Source: RGIG8748 sp045539515
Lineage (GTDB): Bacteria; Bacillota; Clostridia; UMGS1810
DNA: 64,000 bases
NCBI GenBank assembly: GCA_045539515.1
Contig: JAZQFN010000044.1
Span: forward strand, 10,315 to 74,314
Reading direction: 5' to 3'
This document shows, in pieces, positions 51,562-60,843 of the stretch. The notes below the pieces were generated by a model. The model was given only the letters and a program-made list of their open reading frames with translations, was not told where the DNA came from and searched no databases. A program made the translations under genes and the position numbers. Position 1 is the stretch's first letter. Every line of letters begins with the position of its first letter.

Positions 51562-51642
51562 TTGTCATTCTGAACTTTAGTGAAGAATCTTCTTTGCAAG
51601 GGAGATTCTTCGACTTCGCCTACGGCTACGCTCAGAATGACA
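51562..51642. repeat. Dispersed palindromic element, copy D
   Basis: TTGTCATTCTGAAC and CTCAGAATGACA form the ends; TGAAGAATCTTC and GAGATTCTTCGACTTCGCC lie inside. It is 60 bases downstream of the heparinase-type gene stop. Confidence 0.82.
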
Positions 51643-51700
51643 TGTTGTGCCGTATTCTCTGCAGGAAGGCAGGTCGCCGCCCTGTATTTATTTAAATAAT

Positions 51701-54700
51701 TTATCTCTTAATAAGAGCAAACCAGTCGTAGTTCCAGTTACCGCTTACATGTTCAACTGTCATAGTGTAGGTACCGGGTTCAAGATATGTGCTGGTCTTG
51801 GCTATGGTAGCTGTCCAGTTTTCGGGAACTGTACCCCAATCAAGGGTCTGGAAGAGGTTTACAATATAAGCATTTCCACCAAAGTCAAAGGACTTTACAG
51901 CACCGCCTAAATCCCAGCAAACAGCATTTACTGCAAGGTCGTAGGTACCTGCCTCTTCAATGGTAAATTCATAGGTAGCAAAGTTACCTGAGCTGCTTAA
52001 GAGCTGAACACCTGCACCGCCGGACATAAAGGAACGTGTGGTGTAAACATTTCCGCCATTATGAGTAATCCAGTTTTCCGCTTCGATAAATACCGTTGCA
52101 GATTCCTTAACGGACTGATAATTCTTTTCTTCAACAACCTCGGGTGTGGAAACAGGAAGAGTCTTAAGCTTAATATACTGTTTTTCTGTAGAGTCAACTG
52201 TCATATTGAGCTCATTAAGATTTCTTCTGTCCCCTTCCATAAGTGAGCTTACTGTAAGACCGTCGGAAATTTCTTCAACCTGATATTTACTTGTTTCTAT
52301 GTCGGTTTTACCGCTGAATATGTTTTTACCGTCTCTTCGCATAGCACCTTTTACTTCGGCAGTCTTAACAAGCTTATCATCAACGTATATATCCACGGCG
52401 TTGGTAAGCTCTTCGGAGGATGTAATAAGCTTGCCGTTAAGCATAAGAGAGTAGTTATCCATCTTGGCATCAAAGGTCTTGTAGTTTTCTGCCTCGGCAA
52501 TGGTGTACTCCCCTTCTTTGCCTTCAACGGGTGTGAGAGCACCGTCCATAAGAACTATGCCGTACTCTGCGCCAATAGGTCTGCCGTCGTAATCCGTAAC
52601 GGACTCAATACCCTGAATGTAGTCGTTGTCGGTATTAAAGGTCATGCGGTTGTCGTCATAGGTGGAGAGGGAAAGCTCATTTGCACCTGCAACAAAGGAC
52701 ATTTCCTTTTCGCTCTTTGCAATAAGCTTGCCGCCTACAGTAAGCTCTGTACCGTGTACAAGCATAATGGAACGGTCGTTGTAAACTACTGCTTCGCCTG
52801 TAAATACAATGTCACCGGTATCTACGGTGGTAGTCTTTTCGTTTAAGTTAACGTAGAGAACAGTACCGTTTTCAAAGGTCATTCTAAGGTAACCGTCAAA
52901 ATAGTCGGTGTCTACATATCTTGCTTCCGTTCCCTTTCTGTGAACATCGAGAGCCGCTACAACCTTGGTACGGTCTACCTTTTCGGTTTCAAACCATACC
53001 TTGCGCTGTACAGGTTTGGAAAGATATTCAGCATTTACGGGTGTATACTCTTTCATATCGGAAAGAGCGTGAATGTTGTTGTAATAAGGTGTGAGTTTTT
53101 CCGGATATACTATGGAAGTATCAAGAACAGCGTTACCTGTTCTGAAGGTACAACCGTTTCTGTCGTCATAAATCTCAATATCATTTTCGCTGTGGAGCCA
53201 CCATTCAAATTTGGACTCTCTGCCCTCACGGGACCTAAGCTCATCCACTATAACAAAGATGTCGGGGCGAATGTAAATCATGGAACGCTCGTACATACCA
53301 AGCTTTCCAACGTATGCCTGAGTTGCATCACCGGAGGCAAGGTCAAAGTCAAGCTGTGTCAAGAAGCCTGTAAGGTGACCGTCGGCAGCCAATGAGTCTG
53401 CACCCTGTCCCTGATTGGTAGCTATGGTTACGTTGTTGGTAGCACCTGTCTGACGGGTAAGACCACTATCAAAGGTTGAATGATAGCTGTCGTAGTAACC
53501 GCTTCGTGTTGCGATTCTTTCGCCATATGCCTGAAGAATAAATGCATTCTGGTCGGACATGGAATGGTTGAAGGAACCGTAGGGAGAAGACTTAAAGGTC
53601 ATGTGAATCTTGTCGTAGGAGGCAAGGTCATCCATCATAAGAGCCCAGCCGATGTCGGGGAATTCCCATGCGAGCTGTCTGTCGGCAGGATTCTTGGCTT
53701 CCACGTTTTCAATAAAGGGTGCAACATAGTAGTCATTAACCGAGTTGGGTATTTCTATGGACATATTGTCGTAGAACCACTTTGCATATCCGTTATTTAA
53801 AAAGTGTGCCTGATTGGTAATGGATTGTATAGCCATGCTCTCGCTGTCACCTCTGGTCTTTCTGTTACCGCCGTCACCGAAAGATGCGTAAACACCCGAT
53901 GGGTAAGCATACATCTGCCAGAGGTATTCGTTGCGGTGATATGCCGCCTGATATGGGTCTATGATATCTGCAAGCACAAGAGCATCTATAAAGAACTGTG
54001 TACTTCTGGAGGATTCTCTCCAGTAGTGAGGTCCCTGGGACCAACCGCCATCCTGGTAATCCCAGGGAGCATTGATTGCAAGATATGTGGGGAGAATTGT
54101 ATCCATAAAACGTCTTGCAGTTTCGGATTCGTGATATATGGATATACAAGCTATGCCCATGTAACCGAAAGCAGTCCATCCGTGGGAGTCGTTGGGACAG
54201 TTGGCAAGTGAGGTGAGCAGACCTTCCATTACAACAAGTCGCCTGTCTATCATATCAATAATGAAAGCTCTCTCCTCTTTTGTGGCTGCATCCCATACCC
54301 AGTCAAGGGCAATTGCAGACATATAGCAGATTTCTCTGTGGAGCTGGTCCTGCTGCTGATAGGAGGATACACCGTTGATATCCCAGGAAGCAGTTTCCAT
54401 AAGGTTGTCTATGGCGTACCTTGCATACTTTTCGTCACCTGTCATCATATAGGCAAAACCGGTGGTCATAGCTGCATCACAGCCCTTAAGACCTGCGGAA
54501 CGAAGCTTCTGCGACCAGTTACCTGTCATATCAAGAACAGGCTCTTTGAATATTTCGCCCTTTGCAACAAGGTTATCTGCAGAGCTCATAATGTTGTCGT
54601 AAATCTTCTTTGCCGAGGGGCTTGTATCCTTTAAGGACTTCATTTCATCAAGATTAGCCTTGGTGTAATATGTTCTGGGGTGAGTAGTGGGAATCTTGGC

Positions 54701-54715
54701 AAGAAGTTCTTCCAT
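51701..54715 (-). CDS. Heparinase II/III-family polysaccharide lyase, frameshifted from its N-terminus
   Basis: This 1004-codon frame holds an alpha/alpha-toroid (about residues 10-330), the heparinase II/III beta domain (from about 350) and a C-terminal carbohydrate-binding-type domain (about 880-1004). Likely catalytic residues are His178 (NDSHGW), Tyr231 (GPHYW) and His384 (SFNHSMSDQNAF). Such lyases cleave uronic-acid polysaccharides (heparan sulfate, alginate and others) by beta-elimination. The frame has no ribosome site; its natural start is in the gene 54640-55152. One extra C in the five-C run at 54716-54720 would join them. No signal peptide in this part, as expected for a fragment. 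Confidence 0.9.
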   Translation of the reverse strand: MEELLAKIPTTHPRTYYTKANLDEMKSLKDTSPSAKKIYDNIMSSADNLVAKGEIFKEPVLDMTGNWSQKLRSAGLKGCDAAMTTGFAYMMTGDEKYARYAIDNLMETASWDINGVSSYQQQDQLHREICYMSAIALDWVWDAATKEERAFIIDMIDRRLVVMEGLLTSLANCPNDSHGWTAFGYMGIACISIYHESETARRFMDTILPTYLAINAPWDYQDGGWSQGPHYWRESSRSTQFFIDALVLADIIDPYQAAYHRNEYLWQMYAYPSGVYASFGDGGNRKTRGDSESMAIQSITNQAHFLNNGYAKWFYDNMSIEIPNSVNDYYVAPFIENVEAKNPADRQLAWEFPDIGWALMMDDLASYDKIHMTFKSSPYGSFNHSMSDQNAFILQAYGERIATRSGYYDSYHSTFDSGLTRQTGATNNVTIATNQGQGADSLAADGHLTGFLTQLDFDLASGDATQAYVGKLGMYERSMIYIRPDIFVIVDELRSREGRESKFEWWLHSENDIEIYDDRNGCTFRTGNAVLDTSIVYPEKLTPYYNNIHALSDMKEYTPVNAEYLSKPVQRKVWFETEKVDRTKVVAALDVHRKGTEARYVDTDYFDGYLRMTFENGTVLYVNLNEKTTTVDTGDIVFTGEAVVYNDRSIMLVHGTELTVGGKLIAKSEKEMSFVAGANELSLSTYDDNRMTFNTDNDYIQGIESVTDYDGRPIGAEYGIVLMDGALTPVEGKEGEYTIAEAENYKTFDAKMDNYSLMLNGKLITSSEELTNAVDIYVDDKLVKTAEVKGAMRRDGKNIFSGKTDIETSKYQVEEISDGLTVSSLMEGDRRNLNELNMTVDSTEKQYIKLKTLPVSTPEVVEEKNYQSVKESATVFIEAENWITHNGGNVYTTRSFMSGGAGVQLLSSSGNFATYEFTIEEAGTYDLAVNAVCWDLGGAVKSFDFGGNAYIVNLFQTLDWGTVPENWTATIAKTSTYLEPGTYTMTVEHVSGNWNYDWFALIKR

Positions 54716-55152
54716 GGGGGTACCACAAAAGGTACTGCATCGGGGTCAATGCGGAAGCGTCTTACATCAGACCAACCGCTTGTGACACCGTTTTTGGTGT
54801 AACGTGCCGCCCAATAGTACTCAACACCTGTTTCAAAGGTATAACCGAAGCTGCAGAAGTTTCTCTTTAAGCCTTTTTCGGTATATACCACGTTTTTAAG
54901 CTCGGGGTCGGAGCAAACTATAACCTCATAGGTTGCACCCGAAACTAACGGAAAGCGGAATCCGGGAGGGTTCTGCTGAGATACATACTTATCCTCGGGC
55001 ATAAAGAAGGTGTAGCGGTCGTCTTTGTTGAAGGTCATATTCCAGCCGGTATCGTGCACCGGCATATGTACACCCTGTGCATATGCTGCAGGAAGCATAA
55101 GGGGTATTGCAATAAGCATTGCAAGTGCCAGACAAAGTATTTTCTTAGTCAT
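54640..55152 (-). CDS. N-terminal part of the heparinase II/III gene (DUF4962-like), frameshifted
   Basis: A signal peptide (cleavage near AAYAQ) and a DUF4962/Fn3-like domain (QNPPGFRFPLVSGATYEVIVCS, then SGWSDVRRFRIDPDAVPFVVPP) are followed, from 54716, by out-of-frame residues to the stop at 54640. The downstream frame starts MEELLAKIPTTHPR, the usual continuation after this domain, so the true gene is 51701-55152. The ATG overlaps the preceding stop as TAATG and has AAGGAGG 9 bases upstream. Either a base is missing in the sequence or the gene is broken or phase-variable. Confidence 0.85.
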   Translation of the reverse strand: MTKKILCLALAMLIAIPLMLPAAYAQGVHMPVHDTGWNMTFNKDDRYTFFMPEDKYVSQQNPPGFRFPLVSGATYEVIVCSDPELKNVVYTEKGLKRNFCSFGYTFETGVEYYWAARYTKNGVTSGWSDVRRFRIDPDAVPFVVPPWKNFLPRFPLLTPEHITPRLILMK

Positions 55153-56345
55153 TATTCATTGCCTCCTTTCGCAATTGTAACAAGCTTCTTAGCATCATCA
55201 TAGGAGTATTCAAGACCTAAAATTGATGCAACGGATTCTACAGGAACATAAACCTGTAACCCCTCAAGAACTGCAGGCTCTTTGATTGCAGCCTTTTTGC
55301 CGTTAACCTGGGCTGTGCCGGATGCCATGTCGATAACAATCTTTGTGGTGTCATTCTCCATGGTGTAAAGGGAGCCTTCTCTTGAATACTTAAGGTCAAA
55401 CATAAGAGCAAGATTTTTAGCTGTAGCCATTACGTTGCCGGTTTGGGAAACATAGGGCTTTAAGGTGGTGTACTTGTATTCACCGTCTACCATGATATTG
55501 ATTCTGCCTTCTACGGGTTTAGCTGCGGGAGCAGGAACTCTTATCTGAGTTGTACCCTTTTCAATGTTGAGGTCCATTTCACGCTGGGAAAGCATTTCCT
55601 CTGCCTGATAGATACGGATGTAGTCAAACACTACCTTACCGCTGTATCTTAAGGTTTCCATGGAAATGTTATTGAACATCTCACTCTTGTTTAAGTGATC
55701 TGCATCAAATATGGTAACATTATTTCCGGTAGCTTCGTTGGTAAACATTGCATCCACGTAGCCTGTTTCGGTGTTGATTGTGTAGTTGATTGTATACCAG
55801 GTGTCGTGAGCAACCTTTTCAAAGCCTGTGTTATGGGCACCGGTGTTGTTAAATCTTAAGATACCTGTGGTGGAGTGAATCATAAATCTTGACATATAGT
55901 TCTTTTCACCGCGGAAGTCGGCTACAAAGTTAACCCAGTCACTGGTTTCATCGGGAATGTACTTAATACGGAAGTCCACTCCTACTATGCCCTTTGCACC
56001 GCCTGCGTCAACTGTAGCCCTGATACCATTATTATCAGTGGAAGAATCAGTATCTGTAAGAACAAGACAGTTTTTCTTCTTGCCGTCTACATCCATTTCT
56101 TCGGTAGCAACGGTACCGTAGCTACCGCTTCCGGTGATGCCTCCGGGAAGAGAACCCGGGGCAACATCGGTGAATGTATAAAGTTTAATATCATTGTCAC
56201 GTGGTTCGTAAAGCTTCTTGGAAGAACTTGAAGAAGAGGTCTTCTTTGCATAATAGTCCTTCTTGGGAGCTTTGGTGGCATCTGCCATGGCGAAGGTAGG
56301 ACATAAAAGCAGAACCGCTAAAATTAAACTAATTATTCTTTTCAT
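55152..56345 (-). CDS. Secreted protein with lectin-like and copper-amine-oxidase-N (stalk) domains
   Basis: A signal peptide (to about residue 22) is followed by a concanavalin-like beta-sandwich (about 55-250: LYTFTDVAPGSLPGG, VDFRIKYIPDE, KVVFDYIRIYQAEEM) and a C-terminal stalk domain (about 285-397: INIMVDGEY, VPVESVASILGLEYSYDDAKKLVTI). Stalk domains hold proteins off the cell wall. It is translationally coupled to the lyase gene, suggesting a joint role in polymer binding. No catalytic residues are seen. Confidence 0.85.
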   Translation of the reverse strand: MKRIISLILAVLLLCPTFAMADATKAPKKDYYAKKTSSSSSSKKLYEPRDNDIKLYTFTDVAPGSLPGGITGSGSYGTVATEEMDVDGKKKNCLVLTDTDSSTDNNGIRATVDAGGAKGIVGVDFRIKYIPDETSDWVNFVADFRGEKNYMSRFMIHSTTGILRFNNTGAHNTGFEKVAHDTWYTINYTINTETGYVDAMFTNEATGNNVTIFDADHLNKSEMFNNISMETLRYSGKVVFDYIRIYQAEEMLSQREMDLNIEKGTTQIRVPAPAAKPVEGRINIMVDGEYKYTTLKPYVSQTGNVMATAKNLALMFDLKYSREGSLYTMENDTTKIVIDMASGTAQVNGKKAAIKEPAVLEGLQVYVPVESVASILGLEYSYDDAKKLVTIAKGGNE

Positions 56346-56358
56346 TTATATCCCCTCC

Positions 56359-59145
56359 TTATTCTGATATTACTACGCCGTAAGGCATGCCGTAGTGCTG
56401 ATGGATTATAATTCTTGATGCTTCATCGCCAACATCGGTGTAGCCCTTAAGAGCACCAGGTGAAGAATTCTTAACTTCAGGTCTTGAAGCATCTGAGGAA
56501 TCGTACTTATAGAAGTATGAAGTAACAACCGCTGTGGTTACAAATTCCATTTTTGCATCATCGTAGGTTGCGTTTGCAAGGTCTGCAACATTATCGGTGT
56601 AGTATACAAGGAATCCACCGTCTAAGGTTTCGTATACATAACCGTAACGGATACTTATCTGCTGACCGAAAGCTGAACCGCTTCTTACGTAGCTTACGGA
56701 ATCGGTAGCACATCTGTAGTACAGTTCAACATTTGAAAGCTCTCCGTCGCCATTGGTGGAGTAACGGATTACATCGCCGGGCTTAAGGTCTGCTGCAGTC
56801 ATATCAGCAGAAAGCTCGGGATCCTTTTCGTTTGCGGCAGAGGTAATTGTGCACTTGGTTTTGGAAACCATAAGCTTAACTTCCGAGCCGTCGTGAAGAA
56901 CAGTAACAGAATCTCTCTCTTCGCCGTCATCACCAAGCACCTTGGACTTAGCCTTAACGATGGCAAGTCTTACGGAGCTGTGGGGTGCACCGCCGGAGGC
57001 AGCACTTCCTATTACAACTGCAAAATCTGCTCTGGCAGCCTTCTTGTCGGAATAGAAAGACCAGATATTTACGTAGTCCTTATCGTTTGTAATCATTGCA
57101 GATGCCTTATCTGTAGAAAAATCATCATCTTCAAAGATTTCCTCTGCACCCGGTACAAACATAGCAGGCTTATCACCGTCGATGGTAATCTTAGGTCCAA
57201 TGGTCATATACTTACCGGAGCTGTAGGTTCTGCATCTGCCTCCATCTGCGGAGTAGCTTGCAAAGAGTGAATCTCTGTAGCTTGTTTCGGTTGCTCTTGT
57301 GGCAACCTCGCCTGTGGCACCGTCAAGAATTGTGTCGATGGCACTTACTTCACCGTTGGAGTTAAGAGCGAATCTTACAGCAGATGCTCTGAACTCTGTG
57401 TTATCCTTAACAGATTCGCCGTACATTGCAACAGCAGCATTATGAAGAACAGTATTGATACTGTCTATTTCGGTTCTCTTGTATCTGTTGCCGTCTACCC
57501 TTACGTTGGAAGCCGCATCTGCAATGAAAAAGTCACCGTCTGTATTGTAGAAGCGGAATTTAGCCTTTGTTGCAAAGCCTTCGTCGGAATCACTTCCTAT
57601 AAGGAATCCGTAGTTAAAGGTGGGGTCAGCTTCAAGCTCACCGCCTGCAACCTTGCCGGTAACATCGAGCATAAGTCTTACAGAGATACCCGGCTTAAGG
57701 ATGTTGGCAAGGTTTGTCATGGCATACTTGGTAACTTCGTACTCTGTTTCGCCTATTGTAACAAGTCTTTCGTCTGTGTTAACAGATTCAATATCTCCTA
57801 CCACGGCTGTGTCAGATACATAGGCTGTAATATACGCCTGGTATGCATCATCCAAAGATTCATATACGGAAACTACAGAACCCTTCTTGATTGTACCAAA
57901 GGTTGCTTCTTCGCCGTTGATATCAAAAATATTTACAAAAGGTTCATCAACCTCAGGATCAAGTGAAATGGAGTTTGTCTTGTTGTACTTATCAAAGATT
58001 GTGTATTCTTCTGCATCAGCATAACCAACATAGTAGTTTTCGTAAGCATTTACAAATACTACATCAGCTGTGTTATTGCCATCATTGTCCAAAAGCTTAA
58101 CTGTGCCGATTTTTCCTTGGATAAGGTCATTGTTAAAGGCTTCTTCTGTAGCAGCACCGTTGTACACAACAGGAACTGACTTTTCAAAGCTGTAGTTCTT
58201 TTTCTTGTTAGAACCGGAAGGATATGCTGTAACTTTGCCTCCGGAAATTGTTGTAATATCTTCGATATCAAGAACTGTGGCTGTGTTGGAAGAAACAGCA
58301 GCTATGTGAACAATCATGGGGTCTATGCCTCTCTTGGTGATGTAGACAATCTCTACCTCATAACCAAGGAAATCATAGGGATTAGTGATATAACCGATAT
58401 CAAATATCTTGCCGGACACGTCCATACGGTAAGGGTTAACATCGTTGTCACCGGCAATTCTTGTGATATCTACACCTTCTACTATACCCTCATAGTGGTA
58501 TGCACCAAAAGAGCTTGTAAGAATGGTGGTGTCCTCGCTTACATAGTACTCTGTGGGCTTATTGCCTAATGTGTACCTGGGAACCATCATATCTACATTG
58601 AAGGAATTGTATATAAGCACTACGCCCTCACCTACTGTAAGGGTTTTGCCGAGGTTAAGACCATCGGTAAGTTTAAGTCTGTTGGCTACAGAAAGATAAC
58701 CTACAGGATATCCTCCCTCAGCCTTAGCCTTGGGTCCGTAGCCCAATACACTTACAACAAGTGCAACTGCTTCGTTGGTGCTTATGGGTTTTTCAACATG
58801 GATATTGCCGCTCATATCGGTGGAAATATATCCTGCTTTGTAGAGTGCCTTAGCATGAGATTCGTATTCATCGCCGGGCTTTAAGTCGGCAAAAATCGCA
58901 TCAGCACTTTCTACGGGAGTAACTGCGCCAAGGGCACAAATCATCTTGTAGAATTCGCCTTTGGTAAGATCTGTGCCAAGGGTGTTTACATCTTCTATAG
59001 CGGTGATTTCAAGGGCATTGGTAAAGCCCATTTCATATTCACCGAATATCTCATTACTTGTGGGTGCTTCATCAGCATTAGCGAAAACACAAGTGTAAAG
59101 CATTGCCATACAAATAATAAGGCTTAATATTCTCTTAATATTCAT
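56359..59145 (-). CDS. Large secreted protein with N-terminal SLH domains
   Basis: A signal peptide (cleavage near VFANA) leads to one or two S-layer homology repeats (about 60-180: IFADLKPGDEYESHAKALYKAGYIST, ISTNEAVALVVSVLGYG), which anchor to wall polymers. The remaining 740 residues are beta-rich with no recognised enzyme motif; SVVSVYESLDDAY and ETEYEVTKYAM-type strands resemble KOW/OB-like repeats. AAGGAGG precedes the ATG. It lies between an SLH gene and the stalk gene with gaps of 15 and 13 bases. Possibly an S-layer component. Confidence 0.85.
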   Translation of the reverse strand: MNIKRILSLIICMAMLYTCVFANADEAPTSNEIFGEYEMGFTNALEITAIEDVNTLGTDLTKGEFYKMICALGAVTPVESADAIFADLKPGDEYESHAKALYKAGYISTDMSGNIHVEKPISTNEAVALVVSVLGYGPKAKAEGGYPVGYLSVANRLKLTDGLNLGKTLTVGEGVVLIYNSFNVDMMVPRYTLGNKPTEYYVSEDTTILTSSFGAYHYEGIVEGVDITRIAGDNDVNPYRMDVSGKIFDIGYITNPYDFLGYEVEIVYITKRGIDPMIVHIAAVSSNTATVLDIEDITTISGGKVTAYPSGSNKKKNYSFEKSVPVVYNGAATEEAFNNDLIQGKIGTVKLLDNDGNNTADVVFVNAYENYYVGYADAEEYTIFDKYNKTNSISLDPEVDEPFVNIFDINGEEATFGTIKKGSVVSVYESLDDAYQAYITAYVSDTAVVGDIESVNTDERLVTIGETEYEVTKYAMTNLANILKPGISVRLMLDVTGKVAGGELEADPTFNYGFLIGSDSDEGFATKAKFRFYNTDGDFFIADAASNVRVDGNRYKRTEIDSINTVLHNAAVAMYGESVKDNTEFRASAVRFALNSNGEVSAIDTILDGATGEVATRATETSYRDSLFASYSADGGRCRTYSSGKYMTIGPKITIDGDKPAMFVPGAEEIFEDDDFSTDKASAMITNDKDYVNIWSFYSDKKAARADFAVVIGSAASGGAPHSSVRLAIVKAKSKVLGDDGEERDSVTVLHDGSEVKLMVSKTKCTITSAANEKDPELSADMTAADLKPGDVIRYSTNGDGELSNVELYYRCATDSVSYVRSGSAFGQQISIRYGYVYETLDGGFLVYYTDNVADLANATYDDAKMEFVTTAVVTSYFYKYDSSDASRPEVKNSSPGALKGYTDVGDEASRIIIHQHYGMPYGVVISE

Positions 59146-59160
59146 TGTGTTTTCCTCCTT

Positions 59161-60822
59161 TTACTGATTTATCAAAGAATCTATAATCTTTGCAGCTTCG
59201 GCTCTTGTACAGCTTGCCTTGGGAGCAAAGGAGCCGTCGCCCATACCGTTTACAATTCCCTTAGCCTTAAGAGCATAAACTGCATCTTTAGCATAATCGG
59301 ATATATCCTTATCGTCGGGGAACATATCCTTGGTGGGTGTAAATACCGTGCCGTTTGCCTTGGCAATGTTATATGCCATAACTGCGGCATCCTGACGGGT
59401 AATGGTGCTACCTGCACCGAATGTACCGTCGCCTGTACCTGCCACATAGCCCTTGGCGTATGCCGCGGATACAAAGGGAGCAAACCATGCACCGGAAGGC
59501 ACATCGCCAAATACATTTTCGGGAGCACCATCCACAGAAACGCCGTATGCCTTAACAAGCATGGTAATCATTTCTTCGCGGTTTACATTTCTGGCAGGCT
59601 CGAACTTTCCTTCGCCGACGCCGGAAACAATACCCTTGGCAGCAAGCTCGTTAACGCTTTCTACTGCCCACAGGTGGTTGGACATATCGTTAAATACGGG
59701 AGCGGGTACTGCGGAGATTGTATCCTGAGAAACTACGGGAGTATATCCACCGCCAATGCCTGCAGAGGTGGAACCGCCACCGCCACCGCCGGAGCCGCCC
59801 TGATTATCGAGGAGCTCTTCTGCCTTATCGTTAACCTTCTTTACGAAGGATTCAATATCGGAAACGGTGAGCTTTGAAGCATACTCATAAAGCTTGGTTT
59901 CATTTTTGTTGTTTAAGTCTTTGATGTCGTCCATATCTACGCCTGCTTCTTCACCGAAGTTTTCGATAAAGGTCTTAACATCGCCGTAGGAATCAAATTC
60001 CTTTGCATATGCTAAAACTACTGCATCGTAGAAAGCATTTTCAACTTCTGTATCTGTTATGTATTTTTTACCTTTGTAATAATCTGAAGCAAAGGAAGTC
60101 TTGGTTTCCTTGGAAAGCTCTTCATTATATACCTTAAGGGCTTTTTCATTAAGTTCAAACTCTTTGCCGAAGGCATCGAATGAACCCAAGCCTTCATTTA
60201 AGGCTGCAACGTGAGAAGCATGAGCAATAGCTGACACAAAGCTTTCGGCACTTGCAAGGCATGTGGGGTTAGCCTTGATTTCTGCGGTTAAAACCTCTGC
60301 AATAAATGATGCATCTGCCTTGGTGATATATTCATCACTAAGCATAAACATATCTATTGTAATGCTTTCGGGATTTTCAAGGTCAAGCTTTGCTTCAACG
60401 GCTTCGGAGCCTGTGTTTGCAAGTCTTCTTAAATCTCTTAAGAAGTTGTTCTTATCGGTTGTTGTGGCAAAGTAGATTTCGCCTGCTTCCTTACCGTTGA
60501 TTCTTACGCCGTAGTTACCGGAAGGGTTGCCGTCCATATTGATGTTAACAATGTAGCTGCCTTCTTCGGAAATGTATCCCTGATTAACATATATGAAGTC
60601 AGATACAATCTTGTTGTCATCGTAGGGGTTTACCTTGTCGATTTCCTTGTCCTTTGCGAGAACCTGCAAGGTAATCTGGTCGCCGTATTTGCCTTGGGAA
60701 TCGGTAATTTTAATTGTGAGGGTATCCCCTGCTACCGATGTGGAATATTCAGGTGCTGCAAGTGCTGTAACTGAAAGACAGCACACAAGGAGCACGCCTA
60801 AGATTAATATTAGTTTTTTCAT
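59161..60822 (-). CDS. SLH-domain surface protein
   Basis: The 553-residue protein has a signal peptide, an N-terminal beta domain (about 25-125), a helical region (125-340), a Gly-rich linker (about 343-365) and three C-terminal SLH repeats (about 378-553). The repeats carry ITRQDAA, NREEMI and CTRAEAAKII as the TRAE-like motifs, close to consensus, so wall attachment is well supported. It is the best anchor candidate in the operon. It starts 21 bases after the repeat-protein stop. Confidence 0.93.
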   Translation of the reverse strand: MKKLILILGVLLVCCLSVTALAAPEYSTSVAGDTLTIKITDSQGKYGDQITLQVLAKDKEIDKVNPYDDNKIVSDFIYVNQGYISEEGSYIVNINMDGNPSGNYGVRINGKEAGEIYFATTTDKNNFLRDLRRLANTGSEAVEAKLDLENPESITIDMFMLSDEYITKADASFIAEVLTAEIKANPTCLASAESFVSAIAHASHVAALNEGLGSFDAFGKEFELNEKALKVYNEELSKETKTSFASDYYKGKKYITDTEVENAFYDAVVLAYAKEFDSYGDVKTFIENFGEEAGVDMDDIKDLNNKNETKLYEYASKLTVSDIESFVKKVNDKAEELLDNQGGSGGGGGGSTSAGIGGGYTPVVSQDTISAVPAPVFNDMSNHLWAVESVNELAAKGIVSGVGEGKFEPARNVNREEMITMLVKAYGVSVDGAPENVFGDVPSGAWFAPFVSAAYAKGYVAGTGDGTFGAGSTITRQDAAVMAYNIAKANGTVFTPTKDMFPDDKDISDYAKDAVYALKAKGIVNGMGDGSFAPKASCTRAEAAKIIDSLINQ

Positions 60823-60843
60823 ATTATACGTTCTCCTTTCTTA

